A stretch of DNA of 64,000 bases, taken from Syncephalis plumigaleata (Eukaryota; Zoopagomycota; Zoopagomycetes; Zoopagales; Piptocephalidaceae). Positions within the stretch are counted from its first letter, which is position 1; each line of letters begins with the position of its first letter. The position numbers and the translations under genes are program-made. Shown one piece after another: positions 39,187 to 51,400 of the stretch. The stretch is taken from assembly GCA_025201365.1 (NCBI GenBank), contig JAIXMF010000017.1, positions 372,001 through 436,000 of the forward strand. The letters are read 5' to 3'. The notes under the pieces are model-generated. The model made no database searches. It was not told the DNA's origin and was given only the letters and a program-made list of their open reading frames with translations.

Positions 39187-40396
39187 ATGGCATGCAATGC
39201 AACGGACAGTGCCATGTGTGCTGGTAAACTACACCAGCAGTTCACTTATAACGGCGAGCCCTACACGCCAAACATGTGGGAGCAACTTTGGCTCGACATG
39301 TTCGCTGGACGTGATCCTGCCACGGTTATTGTTGTGTTTTCATTTGTTATGCACGAGATTTTTTATTTCGGACGCTACCTCCCGTTCTATATACTTGACT
39401 ACTTCCCATCTATGAAGAAGTACAAGATACAAGAGGTGATTAATGAGAATGAGCAATATGCCCATTCAGACATGTTAATTTTTGTAATTAGAACAAGGAG
39501 AACACATCAGAGTTGCAATGGAAATGCATGCGTAAATTGATGTTCAACCATATATTCATCCACTGCCAATGATGCTTGGTTTCCACTCGTTTGCCGAACT
39601 ATTTGGTATGAAGATCATCGATGTGTTCCCAACATGGTAAGTAATTTTATTATATTATTAGTTAATACGCGCTAATGAACTTATTGCTAATATCATGTAG
39701 GCAATCATTTCTACTGCAAATTGCTATATTCTTTATTTTTGAAGACTTTTACCATTACTGGATGCATCGTATTATGCACATTCCAAAACTCTATAAATAC
39801 GTACACAAAGTGCATCATGAATTCTCCGCACCATTTGGTATTGTAAGTGATTTATTCATTGTCTACGCTTTCTTTATATTTGCCTAGCATTGTTCATACA
39901 TTGCCTAATAATAGCTCGACTCGCTTCTTACTAACACGCCACATTTTTATACTTATAATAGACAGCGGAATACGCCCATCCCATTGAAACAGTTGTGCTT
40001 GGACTAGGCACTATTGGCGGTCCTTGTCTCTGGGTAATGGCCACAGGTGATCTTCATGTTATGACAATGTTCGCATGGATTATTCTTCGTCTACTGCAAA
40101 CGGTTGACGCGCACAGTGGCTACGATTTCCCCTTCTCTTGCATCACTGGCTTCCATTCTGGGGAGGTAGGCTAAGCATGCTACTCTACTTGCGATAATAT
40201 GATATGCGTACTAACAATGTTATTCTGGTGAATTAGGTGCTGATCATCACGACTATCATCATATGTCATTTGTTAACAATTTCTCAGTAGCTTCCGCTGG
40301 TGGGACACACTCTTCGGCACCGATCTCAAATACATTGCCTATAAGAAACAGCAACGCGAAGAAGCTGCTGCATTGGCTGCGAAAAAGGCGGAATAA
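39187..40396 (+). CDS. ERG25: C-4 methylsterol oxidase (ERG25-like), copy 1, with frame breaks
   Basis: This ER diiron enzyme oxidises the C4 methyl groups of sterols in ergosterol synthesis. The start at 39187 ([10 protein letters not shown]) aligns with copy 2's MTCNASIGSA; an upstream in-frame ATG at 39136 is less likely. The protein has an N-terminal membrane helix ([15 protein letters not shown]), then [14 protein letters not shown] and [11 protein letters not shown], giving the first two histidine clusters, then [10 protein letters not shown], the third. Four to five exons. Three one-base frame breaks (about 39552, 40147 and 40291) interrupt otherwise well-conserved sequence such as [13 protein letters not shown] and WWDTLFGTD. 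Copy 2 is unbroken, so copy 1 could be decaying, but the same type of break occurs in single-copy genes in this window. Confidence 0.85.
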
Positions 40397-41782
40397 GCAG
40401 CAGTAGCAACAAACTTCAAATTGTACATCGTGTGGCCTTTTCTCTCTTTCTGTTTCCAACTTCTAGCGTTATGGCGATAAAATGCAACCACATTTTTTAC
40501 TCACACCATACGTATCGAATAAACAACAATATAATACGTTATAACAAATTGCAAGCACCACACACTAATGCTGTAGAAATAAGTCTAGTCTTACAAATGT
40601 TACATATCCTTTATTTATCATGTTTGTTTATATGTTACGTAACAGCATTTTATTACAATAATAACAAGCACAACAGATTCAATGGTGCCATGCATTATTG
40701 TTTTCAGATACGCTTCTGTTGCACGTGTGTCAGTGGTGCTAAACATGTCCAGCACGTTTGTGAATTATGCTGTGAAATACTACAATGCTTAGGATAATTT
40801 ACGAGAGAAGGAGAAGGCAAGGGGAGGCCATGTTGTTTTTATTGCATCCAAGTTGTTTTCTTTTCCTTTCTACTAGGTCTACATCTTTCCTTAAGGCCTG
40901 ATAGTGCGATGAAGGCTCGATAGTGTGTTGACATTAGTAATAAATGCTAGTATACCACAAATGTTTCCCAACAGGCAATGTTATGTTTATCCCGTACTGC
41001 AACGCAGACAGGAAATACGCTTGAGATCGATATCCTTCATTGTTCCAGTAATAGCTGCTTGTGTGGACATGTCGTACTTCATTTTCTAGTTTATTGTATC
41101 GTGTAAACATTGTCTCAAACATTGGCACGTGTTGGTTACGAGAGATGTGTGTGTACCTCACAATAAGCGTGGCATGGTTGTAACGAATGATGGTTTCATT
41201 GTATTGCGCAGCTCATAGATACTTCATTTCTATTTATGACTTGGTATGCACATATGTGCCTATATTGATGCGACAAGCCATCTTTAATGATTTCTTCAAT
41301 AGGAAGAGAAAGAAAGACATTATAGAACTTCTATGTTCTTCCTCTTTGTTTATGTATGTGCATGCCTGCCGTTGTTATTTGGTTTCTTTGTTAGCACCAC
41401 CCCTGTGTTGATTGAATAGGCAATTGGCGGTTCATACGTGTAATAGCAGTCATATGATTAATCAATTTCCTTGTTATTCATCTTCTGCACACCATACATG
41501 CAGTCAATTATAGGTTTATCTTCGTGAATCCACCCGCGGAGTATTTAGATATGTTGTTACGCGGCCTTAGTTGTGCCACAGTGCTAACTCTGATAGAAAC
41601 AAGGCCAGTTTTTAACAATTTAAAAGCAAGGTGCAATGTCATCGCTAGACAACATGTATAGGCTTTCTCACTCTCCTGCATTGAGCTGTAATCTCTTCTT
41701 ATTTAATACTTGAATCCACGCGTAATTATCGTCATTCATTCATTCATTCATTGATATTGTATTAAGCAATCTTTATTTCAAC
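40397..41782. other. Intergenic region between the ERG25-like copies
   Basis: About 1.4 kb with no supported gene. (CATT)n lies near 41736-41752 just before copy 2. Short open frames show no conserved content. Confidence 0.55.
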
Positions 41783-42984
41783 ATGACGTGCAATGCAAGT
41801 ATCGGGTCAGCCTGTGTCGACCTGAACATCGATAGCAATGCGGATCAACGCTTGTTTACAGCTGAAGGGCTGCCGTACACGCCCAACTTCCTTGAACAAC
41901 TATGGATCAAAATGTTCGAGGGACGTGATCCAGCCATCGTATTAGGCGTGTTTATCTTTACATTAATGGAGATCATTCACTTTGGCGGTGTGCTACTCTA
42001 CGCGATACTGGGCAAGTTTTCATTCATGAAGAAATATCGAACACAGGTATTGATTTATACGAATGTGCGCACATTACAATATCATACTTATTTATTGCAT
42101 TACCATAACAGGAGAAAACCATGTCAAGTGCCGAACAATGGAAATGTCTTCGTACGGTGCTATTTAATCAGCTGGTCATTACGTTGCCTTCTGCCTTCTT
42201 ATTCCATGGTTCGGCCGTACAATTTGGAGTAAAGATTGTCGACGCATTTCCAACATGGTATGACTTATTATGTAACTACACTTGCATCGATAGCTTCTAA
42301 TTAACAGTGAACTATAGGCAGATCTTCCTCTTCCAACTTGTTGTATTTTGCGTTTATGGCGATTTCTATCATTACTGGGCTCATCGTTTACTGCATGTGT
42401 CCTGGATGTACCGTCACTTCCACAAGACACATCACGAATACTCTACACCAGCTGGTATTGTAAGTTACACTAGCTGTGTGGATGATTGCAACATTAACTA
42501 ACTCCACGCTAGGTGGCCGAATACACGCATCCAGTTGAAGCGCTAATTTACAGCATAGGCATCACGCTTGGTCCTTTCTTGTGGGCTACTTATGTTAGCG
42601 AAGTCCATGCCATTACCGTCATTACTTGGGTGGCCATCTTTATTCTACATTCGACCGAGACTCATACGTGCTATGAGATGCCCTGGTCGCTAAGCCGTAT
42701 ATTCCCGTTCTTTGCAGGTAAGCAATAATTACATGATCCATTGCGTGCACGCATGTATGTATGTTCGTATGTATGTATGTATCCACTAATGCTGTGCAAT
42801 ATCGGCTGATTCTATAGCAACGGAATACCACGACTATCATCACCTGTCGTTCAACAATAATTTCTCCAACATGTTCACATGGTGGGATAGGATATTTGGT
42901 ACCGATGGCCGCTACCAAGCTTATCATGAGAAGCGACGAGCAATCAAGGCGGAAGCAGCAACATTAAGAAGGAAAAACAACTAG
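41783..42984 (+). CDS. ERG25: C-4 methylsterol oxidase (ERG25-like), copy 2
   Basis: Tandem paralog of the gene at 39187 with the same exon plan: an N-terminal exon (PYTPNFLEQLWIKMFEGRDP, helix IVLGVFIFTLMEIIH), then SSAEQWKCLRTVLFNQ, then the exon with YGDFYHYWAHRLLH and KTHHEYSTPAG, then VAEYTHPVEALIYSIG, and the last exon with EYHDYHHLSFNNNF and WWDRIFGTDGRY. All three histidine clusters of the fatty-acid-hydroxylase superfamily are present. No frame break was found. The Lys/Arg-rich C-terminus (AEAATLRRKNN) may act as an ER-retention tail. The ERG25-type call rests on the histidine spacing and the EYTHP/TWWD blocks; another C4-oxidase-like sterol enzyme is possible. Confidence 0.9.
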
Positions 42985-43389
42985 AATACACGTGAGCCAC
43001 TTCAAGAAAGCACCAGTGATCTTGACGATATACGTACTAGGGTTAAGAGATGTGGTAAACACTTTATTTCGTTAAACATTTCCATTAAACGCGTCATCAT
43101 CAACCTATACACAAATAAAATATTCAATCTAATCCATAGTGTATGTTGTAAATGCAAGTAGACAGCACGTATAGAACGATAAATGACTAGATGGCATAGT
43201 GTCTGCGCATATAGCATCGTTGTTGCTCGATTCGATAGTGAAATAACAATCACCAGAATAGAATAGATCATTGATAACAGAATATAATAATTGCCGTCAA
43301 AATGCATCTCAACTTTGCAGGTTATTCTGCTTTCCTTAGTGTGAATCACTGCTACTCATTCATCTGGTTGTTTGCCTCCCTCCTTGACA

Positions 43390-44065
43390 ATGACCTCGCA
43401 GCACTATATACCGCCTCAGGTATGTCTACGCTAGAGTGATTGTGGCACTGCCAACCAACGCACTTCTTAGAACTTTGGCTATATCGAAGAGAATCTATAC
43501 CGGTCGGGACAACCCAACGAGTTGAACTTTCCGTTCCTCGAGAAGCTTGGTCTAAAGACGCTGCTATGGCTGGCGCCCGAAGAACCCAACGAGAGATTGT
43601 ACGTGGAACACGAGCAGAGCAGTAAAACGGGAAACTGACCATAACAGCTAGTATGACGTTTATTCAGGATCAAGATATTAACTTTCATCATTTGGGCGTA
43701 GTAGCCACAGCCAGTGCATGGGATCCCATCACGGAGGAAGTAGTGCTGGAGGCGTTGGACTTGATCCTACGACCGGAACATCATCCAATGATTATTATGT
43801 GTAATCTGGGACGCCATCGCACCGGTAACTACAAGTGTATCAATGATGATCCGCTCATTCTTTCTGATTAGTACGCGTATGTTTTATTTGATTAGGAACG
43901 GTAGTGGGATGTCTGCGTAAACTACAACGATGGAATCTGGCATCAATATTCGATGAATATCGACGACACGCGGGACAGAAGGTGCGGATACATAACGAGC
44001 AGTTTATCGAGTTGTTCGACACGGATCTCGTTAGCAAACCGGAAGATGCGCCTTTATGGCTTTAG
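43390..44065 (+). CDS. SIW14: Siw14-like atypical dual-specificity phosphatase (inositol-pyrophosphate phosphatase family)
   Basis: Four exons (43390-43419, 43471-43598, 43652-43824, 43896-44065) join exactly in frame to 166 residues. The N-terminus [18 protein letters not shown] matches the family's NF..V..G.YRSG.P signature, followed by [18 protein letters not shown]. The catalytic P-loop is [10 protein letters not shown], a C-X5-R active site intact for phosphate transfer, though Siw14 itself has His before the Cys where this protein has Met. The C-terminus includes [17 protein letters not shown]. Siw14 removes the 5-beta phosphate of InsP7. Oca1/Oca2-type members look similar, so the exact subfamily is uncertain. 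It lies 5.2 kb from VIP1. Confidence 0.88.
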
Positions 44066-44312
44066 CAACAACAGGTGTGCGTAGTGTGTTAGTGCAAGAT
44101 AGATAAATAAATGATACAATGCCATCAGTATAGTGTTCTATGCAGTCGATTGGGCAAACCAATACAGCATTGTTATCCGCATAATCTAATGGTTAGAATA
44201 AGAGCAAGCTCATATTTGTGATATAAACTAGATGTATAGCACGAACGGATTCATAGGTGAATAGTAGGACAACTGTATTTGGTGCTTACATTCATGCTTG
44301 ATGAAATCAATA

Positions 44313-44954
44313 TGAGGGCGCTTTTTAAATAAACAACAACGTACCCGTCTTACACTAATAATAACATGCTGCACAACGGCAAGTTAAATGCCGTCATCCT
44401 TTGTCATTAATAAGGAGTAGCTTCATTTAGTTTATTTGTAATAATACATACTGCTCTTTTATGGATGATATGAATATTGGCACGCGTGTGTTATGCTGTA
44501 TTTGTTGGTCGTATGGACGTGCCATGTGGCTAGCACCATTAGATAAAAGTATTCCTATAACGAATGTACGCATCGTATGCGCAACAACGATGGTACACGC
44601 ATGCTAAGCCACTCACTGCTCCGTTCTTCTATTCTTTCATTCCTATTGCTACTGCTACTATCGAGTGCTAATACTGTTACATGAAAATAAGACCATCATA
44701 TCATTGTCTCGTAGAGTGACTGCATTAGCAAGCAGATCTGTTAATCCATCGACACTTGTTTCTATCCATCTCGTATTTCTCCATCAAGAAACCGCTTCTC
44801 TTTCATTCTCCCCTTCTTTAACTCATCACTTATTCGTATAATCCTATTGCTTGCTTATTTATAATGCTAGACCGTATTCAAAAAAGAATCTCGCTACAGT
44901 ACTACCGCTGGGAGCTTACCACGGCAATTTATATGTTAGAACCATGGGAGAAAC
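44313..44954 (+). repeat. Segmental duplication, copy 1 (matches 63360-64000)
   Basis: 642 bases match the end of the window with three substitutions and one one-base indel by eye. The unit begins at TGAGGGCGC and covers the whole upstream region and first exon of the ssSPT gene. The right limit is unknown because copy 2 is cut by the window. Confidence 0.95.
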
Positions 44955-45148
44955 TAATAGTTAGTAAGTGGCAAAGAAAGAGAGAAAGAAAGAAAGAGTA
45001 TTGTCATCTTACGCTTACTCGTTCATTCGCTTTAGATGTCTTGTTCCTCGCGCTGTTCACTCTGGCCACCTATGCTTGCTTTACTTACCTGCCGACTTCC
45101 ATAGTATACTCACTCAAGCGGGTGGCCACCTATGCACATGAGGGCTGA
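44864..45148 (+). CDS. Serine palmitoyltransferase small subunit (ssSPT)
   Basis: Two exons (44864-44963, 45036-45148) splice to 70 residues, the usual size of ssSPTA/ssSPTB. The protein reads ISLQYYRWELTTAIYMLEPW, matching the animal family signature YYQYLLVTALYMLEPWE, then a single membrane helix (VLFLALFTLATYACFTYLP) and a short tail. ssSPT binds the SPT1/SPT2 dimer in the ER and raises the rate of the first step of sphingolipid synthesis (serine plus palmitoyl-CoA). It resembles the animal-type ssSPT more than yeast Tsc3. The promoter and first exon are duplicated at the right end of the window. Confidence 0.93.
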   Translation: MLDRIQKRISLQYYRWELTTAIYMLEPWEKLIVSKWQRKRERKKEYCHLTLTRSFALDVLFLALFTLATYACFTYLPTSIVYSLKRVATYAHEG

Positions 45149-45373
45149 AGCAGCCGTTATCGTCTCTATGTCGTGGTCGTTAGATATTCTAGTCGGCTAG
45201 ATGAAGAATATCAGTAATAATAAATAGCTATATTTAATTGTTAAAGATGAAAGACAAGCTTATATTAACCTGCGCGAGATACTCCAATAGGCACATGCAA
45301 TACACATCTCGCGTCTTGATATTGATTAGTTTATTTATTAATGAGTTACAAAATAGCATAAATAATATACTTG

Positions 45374-46252
45374 CTACGGCATAACGGGGATAATTAGTAT
45401 GCCAAACCAAGCGAATACAGATAGAACGAGTCCAATGGCTGCAGTACACCATGCAATTTTACGCTGCACTGAAATGATTCTTGGCTCTGCGATAAGAATG
45501 TAAGTCCCTTCCTCGTGTAGACCATCGACATCCCATTCGGGTCGTTCGGTAACCCCGAGAAAGTAGCGAATTAGACATATTCGCGCAAAGTAAGCGGGCA
45601 ACAATAAGAGCGCACACGTAATGGGTACTAGGGCAATAATACGATACCATCGAGCGATGCCCACCCATACAAATCCGCCTACCATGAGTAGCGAGAGGAG
45701 CAGGGCTACCAATAGCATAATAACACGAAGTGTACGAGAGCGTCTGTTGATGTTGTAGACGACTTCTTGGGAGAATCGCGCAGCCTCCGGTGTTAGTCGG
45801 CGATATACATCCTCGAGTGCCGGTAGGAACACGTCTGGATGTGTGGTGGCAGCAGCGGCCGTTTGTACCGCTTCCACCGCTTGATCGGAAAAGAGCGCGC
45901 CTGTCATGTAATGTGCCACAGCTGAGTCGACCTCACTACGATACGGATGCTGTAGGGAGTGCTCGGGATGATACACCACCTTACCGCCAACCGCGGCGGA
46001 CTTGGACGGGTAAGCGGCGTGTAGCTCGCTGGTGGGTGCTGGCGACCAGATACGCTCCTCATCAGGTAGTGTGCCGAAATAGCCGCGGTACGTGTTAAGC
46101 CAGTCGTAAAAGTTAACCAGCGGTACATGTTCGTTATAGCGATGGCTGGGTGTTTGATGATTTAGATAAGCGAGAAACTCACGATGCGATATCGGCGTTT
46201 TCGTACGTCCCTCGAGAATAGCGCGTAAACGGTCGCGTGCATTCTCTGCCAT
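45374..46252 (-). CDS. RGS-domain membrane protein, RAX1-like
   Basis: Single exon, 292 residues from MAENARDRLRAILEG (an upstream in-frame ATG at 46282 adds ten). Residues about 10-165 resemble a regulator-of-G-protein-signalling fold: SHREFLAYLNHQTPSHRYNE at the start, YDWLNTYRGYF, and the late helix HPDVFLPALEDVYRRL. Three hydrophobic segments follow: VIMLLVALLLSLLMVGGFVWVG-like near 45700, IIALVPITCALLLLPAYFA-like near 45610, and the terminal IGLVLSVFAWFGILIIPV. Yeast Rax1 has the same RGS-plus-three-helix design and marks old bud sites with Rax2; filamentous-fungal relatives act in polarity and stress. Whether this protein speeds GTP hydrolysis is not knowable here. Confidence 0.82.
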   Translation of the reverse strand: MAENARDRLRAILEGRTKTPISHREFLAYLNHQTPSHRYNEHVPLVNFYDWLNTYRGYFGTLPDEERIWSPAPTSELHAAYPSKSAAVGGKVVYHPEHSLQHPYRSEVDSAVAHYMTGALFSDQAVEAVQTAAAATTHPDVFLPALEDVYRRLTPEAARFSQEVVYNINRRSRTLRVIMLLVALLLSLLMVGGFVWVGIARWYRIIALVPITCALLLLPAYFARICLIRYFLGVTERPEWDVDGLHEEGTYILIAEPRIISVQRKIAWCTAAIGLVLSVFAWFGILIIPVMP

Positions 46253-47206
46253 ATTTACGATATCCACAGCCGAAATATGCAATAATGTGAATTAGGGAAC
46301 TACTATAGTAGTGAAAAGAATAGATAGAGTGGAATCCGAAAAGATAATGCTTATGAATTACGATTGGTGATTATTGAGGGAATGTTAATAATGTACGCTA
46401 TTACAAAGTGAATGAAAGCCTACGATATAGTAGTGGTGAGGAGGTAGAACGCCCGCGTTATTATGGAAGCAGAAATAGCGTTAGAGACTGCAATCCAACA
46501 ATGTAGAAATATAAATAGGTGGTATTAAAATGAGGAGAGAGAGAGAGCGCAAGGAGTGCAGTAAAAAGTGAGCCACATATACACATGCGCTATTCCAATT
46601 GCTGGTATTCCATTACTGCTATTCGATTCATCTACTAATTATAATTGACACACAGACAAGCATCCTTAAGCGAGTTTGTACAAGTGCATTTCGTGCTATG
46701 TTTCAGATTTGGTATGGAATTGGTGGGATACTTGCTAAAAGAGGCATTAGAATAATGATGGATAGGGAATTCAATCCATAAGCAAGTTGAAGGGAAGAAG
46801 GGCGAGGAGAACACGCCCATACGCACACACACATGCGTGTCCCCATAGAAAAAGACGAATATCAACTGGAATGATCTTTTTTCCAACCTTGTACGTGTGT
46901 ATCATACCTTCACCTCCCCTTATACCTTCATGTCTCCTTGTCGGTGAATGTTTCGTTTTAGCATGAAGAAAGAAAGAAAGAGTACGAGGGGAAAAACACG
47001 CGTTTATACAAATGATAACCAGTAAAGCATAACACCATCTAATAAAATAATAATGATTTATATAAAACTATGTAGATAGAAGAACATATGGAATAGATGG
47101 ATAGAAAAGAGCAAACGTATATGATGATGATGATGATGATGGTGGCTGACATGTAGCGTATGTGTATACAGAATAATGATCAATTGATCCGCGTAGGTCT
47201 GCTACT
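46253..47206. other. Intergenic region
   Basis: RAX1-like upstream region and SCS7 downstream region, about 0.95 kb. It contains (GA)n near 46535-46548, (GAAA)n near 46965-46980 and (GAT)n near 47122-47140. No gene is seen. Confidence 0.55.
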
Positions 47207-48497
47207 TTATGCGAGTAACGTGTTAAACGCACGATCCCATAGCTTACTCGTGATACCATAGCCAAGATTGGCGTCTTTATAATGGTGCGCCAAATGGTAC
47301 GACTTCATAACACGCAAGTGTTCACCCAGCGGTCTACCATGATGCAAGTAGTAATGGGTCAAATCGTAGAGGACATAGCCTAATAGTGTACCCGAGAAGA
47401 ACACGTTAGCCATCTCGAGGGATGGTGCCACTAGTGCCACAAGACTATACAACGGATAGGCGATCATAATGGCCAAGGCTGGCGGCATTACCAAGCGCAT
47501 TCTATTACAAAGCAACATATAGTAATCCATTCGTTAATACGACCAAAATACATGTATTCGTATATAGATATCCATAAAACTACTTACCGATCCATAGGCA
47601 GGAAGTGGTGCACACCGTGCACAATAAAATGTAGCGTAAGTGCCCATGTACGATCAGGCACCCATTTCTCGGCATGAAAGATGAAGCGGTGTAATGAGTA
47701 CTCCATGAGTGTCCACGTACCCATTCCCATTGCGAATAACGCGTATACAAACGACGTCGACGAGTGTGACGTCTCGTAAAGAGCGGTGGCACCCCACATG
47801 AATAAATAGTAGATGACAGGTAGCCAGACTATGGGTACAACCCACCACGGTGTAAGCGACAATGGCTCAAGAAGTGACGAGCCAAATAGACGTGCCGAAT
47901 AGGGCAGGTAACGGGGACGATGCACCTCGCGCATGTACTCCTCCTTTGTGAATGATGATGTCCACATCTGATAGAAGAGCGGCTCGTTAAAGCTGAGGAA
48001 CGCGTCATCATCGGTAATGGTGGCGTTGCTGTTGCCACCGCTAACGTCATCCGTCTTAGCATGGCCATCTTCTGCTATGAGCCAACCCACACAGTAGGAT
48101 TCTAGCATCTTATACGCGGCACTGGAATGTACATGAATATCAGGATCTGATAATACACGAGTGATATCCTGGCCTGCAAATGCCAATAGCAATTCAGTAC
48201 CGCCTGGATGATCGTAGCGAATTGTGTTAAATCGAACACTCGTCCCTTGTACGCGACCAGTAGTGAATCGGGCGTGGAGTGGTGTTCACGTAGTTCGGTC
48301 ATGGTGTAAGCGCGCCCTGAATCCACAGCAGTTACCGTGAGTGACATGGTCGACGACGATGGACGTTTGCTCTTTTCCTGATCATGATCATGATGATGAC
48401 GATGTGATATCACTTGTTCCTTTACCGTACAGGAAGTAGTAGTAGTAGTGGTAGTAGTAACGGTACTATTTACTTGATTATCGGCTATGGGCGACAT
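47207..48497 (-). CDS. SCS7: Ceramide/fatty-acid 2-hydroxylase Scs7 (cytochrome b5 fusion), one frame break
   Basis: Scs7/FA2H hydroxylates carbon 2 of the very-long-chain acyl group of ceramide in the ER. A Ser/Thr-rich leader precedes the cytochrome b5 domain: YTMTELREHHSTPDSLL, VFD, then YDHPGG with the haem-binding His, and DIHVHSSAAYKMLESYCVG with the second His. The hydroxylase part has four histidine clusters: YSLHRFIFH, HFIVHGVHHFLPMD, DLTHYYLHHG and YHLAHHYKD. An intron sits between PMD and RMRLVMPP. The frame changes once between VFD and the HPGG motif (about 48240); the length between VFD and HPGG fits other cytochrome b5 proteins only if a single base is missing, so a consensus error is likely. 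It neighbours ssSPT, an enzyme of the same pathway. Confidence 0.9.
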
Positions 48498-51400
48498 GGC
48501 TGTACGAGATAGAACGATTGCTCAAATAAAAGCTACCTGTATTAATGGAGAGAGAGAAGATAAAGAAATAGAAATAGATGAATACCGTGCATGTAGAGAC
48601 GTATATAAAACTATTATTATAAATCAGCAGCCTATGCTAGTATTGCTTCATTTATAAACCACAATGATATTCATTTGCATTCCTGTATTGGTTCATTATC
48701 GAGGAGATAGCCACAAGGTTCTTATTAGAGTGCCAACCCATTCTACTAGGACAATTCTTGGCAATATCATTGCTGACCGTCGTATGCGTTAATGACAACA
48801 GTACCTGTTGTAGTGCAATAAACACATGTGCACTTTTCGTTTCACCTCCTCCTCTCTCTCTCTCCTCTGTCACTTTATCCATAGCACATGCCATAGAAAC
48901 AATTTGCTACACGTAATGATGTGACTTATTTACTTTCCTCGCACTCTCCCTCTCCCTATGTTTTAGCATATTCCATACAATTGGCCATATTATTTATCTA
49001 TAACCTTTGCGGTACACTGATTTATAAATAGCACGCTATACTCCGTCATCCAATTCAACTTACCAACCGGAAGAGTGGAGGCTCAAGTACAAATTATTCA
49101 ACACAGCGATGTATACCAAGAGTTTGATGGAAGGGAAAAGATGAAGAAGGAAAGAACGAGAGAGAGAGGAGAGAAGACTTGCTATCCTTTCCTTTCAATG
49201 CCAAGAATTTGTCAAACTTTTCTAGCACGTTGTTCCTGTAAGGAAATGCGATACAGCGGGTTCGCCTTAGTTATGGTTCAAATGAAGCAATAAAGCAATG
49301 GTTTGATAGTCGAATAAACAATAGTCAGGATGCTGAAAAGGTTGCCTATAACAAGAATAATGGTAAACGGGAAAGGGAATTTTCACTGTCGTCCAACGTT
49401 TATTAGAAGGTGACAACAACGTAAAAACGTAAAAATACATATGACGTTTTCTTCGGCACATTACATCAATCAGTTACAAAGCGTACATTTTTTCACATAA
49501 TCACAATGTCATCATAGAAAAAAGCGAAATGCCGAATGCTGTAAACCCAGCGTGTATCTCTCTCGTTTCTTTTCTTTTCCTTTCTTTTCTATGCTGGTTA
49601 GTAGGCGGCATATTAATGCGTTGCGTTATGGCCGCATGTGATACCCACGACAGCAATTGCAATGACGACAGGTGTGCATACAACCTCAGATAGAAAGGCC
49701 GCTATCGCCGCCGCATTCTTTCCTTTTTTTCGCATTCCTTTTCGTTAATGCTGTCCATCTGTCATATTCAGTAGAAAAAAACGTCCATGACATAAATGGA
49801 CTGGTTAGCGCATGGTAGATCAGCCAAATGTAAGTGCATACCTCATGCTTCGATTGGTTGTACGACAATGTCTACATATACATCTACCACTGCTACTGTT
49901 ACCGTTATCACTACTATCATTTGAGACGGTGCGTCATTTCTTATGCATCAACAATATACGCATTGATTGGTCGATAAATCGGGTAAATTATCACTTGCTT
50001 TATAGGATGGTTCGTATAGTGTTCTCCACTACACACCTTTCATCAATGCTCCATGATGGCCATGCACACTTATATCTGTATCTACAATCAGTGAAATGCT
50101 ACTACGGTTAGCTATGTTGCACACTTTGATAGATACGCTACAATATAGGATACAGTCTATAGATATAATGTTTTATTCAGAATGCTAATAAAGGATCATA
50201 TTTATAAGCATACGATGTCCAGTGTATAACACTAAGATACTGTATACGCAGTCATATAATGAACACGATCAATAGGGGTTATAAGGCGAATGTACTATAG
50301 AGAGCGTTAATGACGTACACGGACACTAATGTTATATATTGACTTCAATGATAATAATGGTACTAATGAATGCGCAAGATTATTCGTTAACAAGAACAAA
50401 TGTTAATGACTAACAGTGTTAATCGGTAGGAACAACCATGTAATAGCATGCCAATGAGCAATGAATGGATGTGCTAATGCCGTTATTACTCTCTATTAGT
50501 GCCATGTTAGTTATTGATATATACTATGCAAATAAAGATATAGCCATCATATAGGATTTCCTTGGTACATTTACAATATGCAATACAATGTCAGACAGTA
50601 CCACTACAAATACAAAGTGCTAAGTGACGTAATGGGTAGTAGTTAGCACGGATATTATGTATGTACGCGTACTTTCACAACACACGAGTAGAAGGCATAG
50701 TGTTCGTTACGTATACATGTCACAATTAGAGGAACAAAAGCACTGACTAGTAATTAACACGAGTACCACGTACTTGCATATATTTATAAAGCACGAGTAA
50801 ATAATGCAAAGCAGCGAGTGGAGACGTTGTATGCTGGCAAGCAAGTGTGGTGCCTAATGCATAGCGCGAGTGTTACGTATGCGTACGTGTCCCCACATAC
50901 TACAAGCAATGATCAGCAAGTCAACGCGAATAAAGTGGCACAACGTGGCGAGCAAACGCCGTGAATAAAGGACACGGCATGAAATAATAGAAATACACGA
51001 GTGAGGGCAAGGGAGTGTCGCAAGCAAGTAGACAAGGGAGCGAGAAAGAGAGAACTGAATAGAGGATAGACCAGTATGAAAGACCCAGTGTGATATATGC
51101 CACGTTGATCGACAACGAATAAAGAACCAATTACTACACAGCGTGAAGAGCAAAGTGTGCTTATGGCAGAGTATACAGATTGGAATGAGGCTGCCGACGA
51201 GTAGCGATACAAAATACGAGTACGCGACATACAATCAACATAATCGACAAGTAGTCATTGGCAAAGCGGCAGACTAGACGGGAACAAGACGACCGACCGA
51301 GAACAACACAAAGACAAGTAGTATACGCTTGCAGCTAAACGTAGCCTGTATATGACTGTAAACGAAGGTAGAGTAAGAGGAAAAGCATGAGTTGTAGTGG

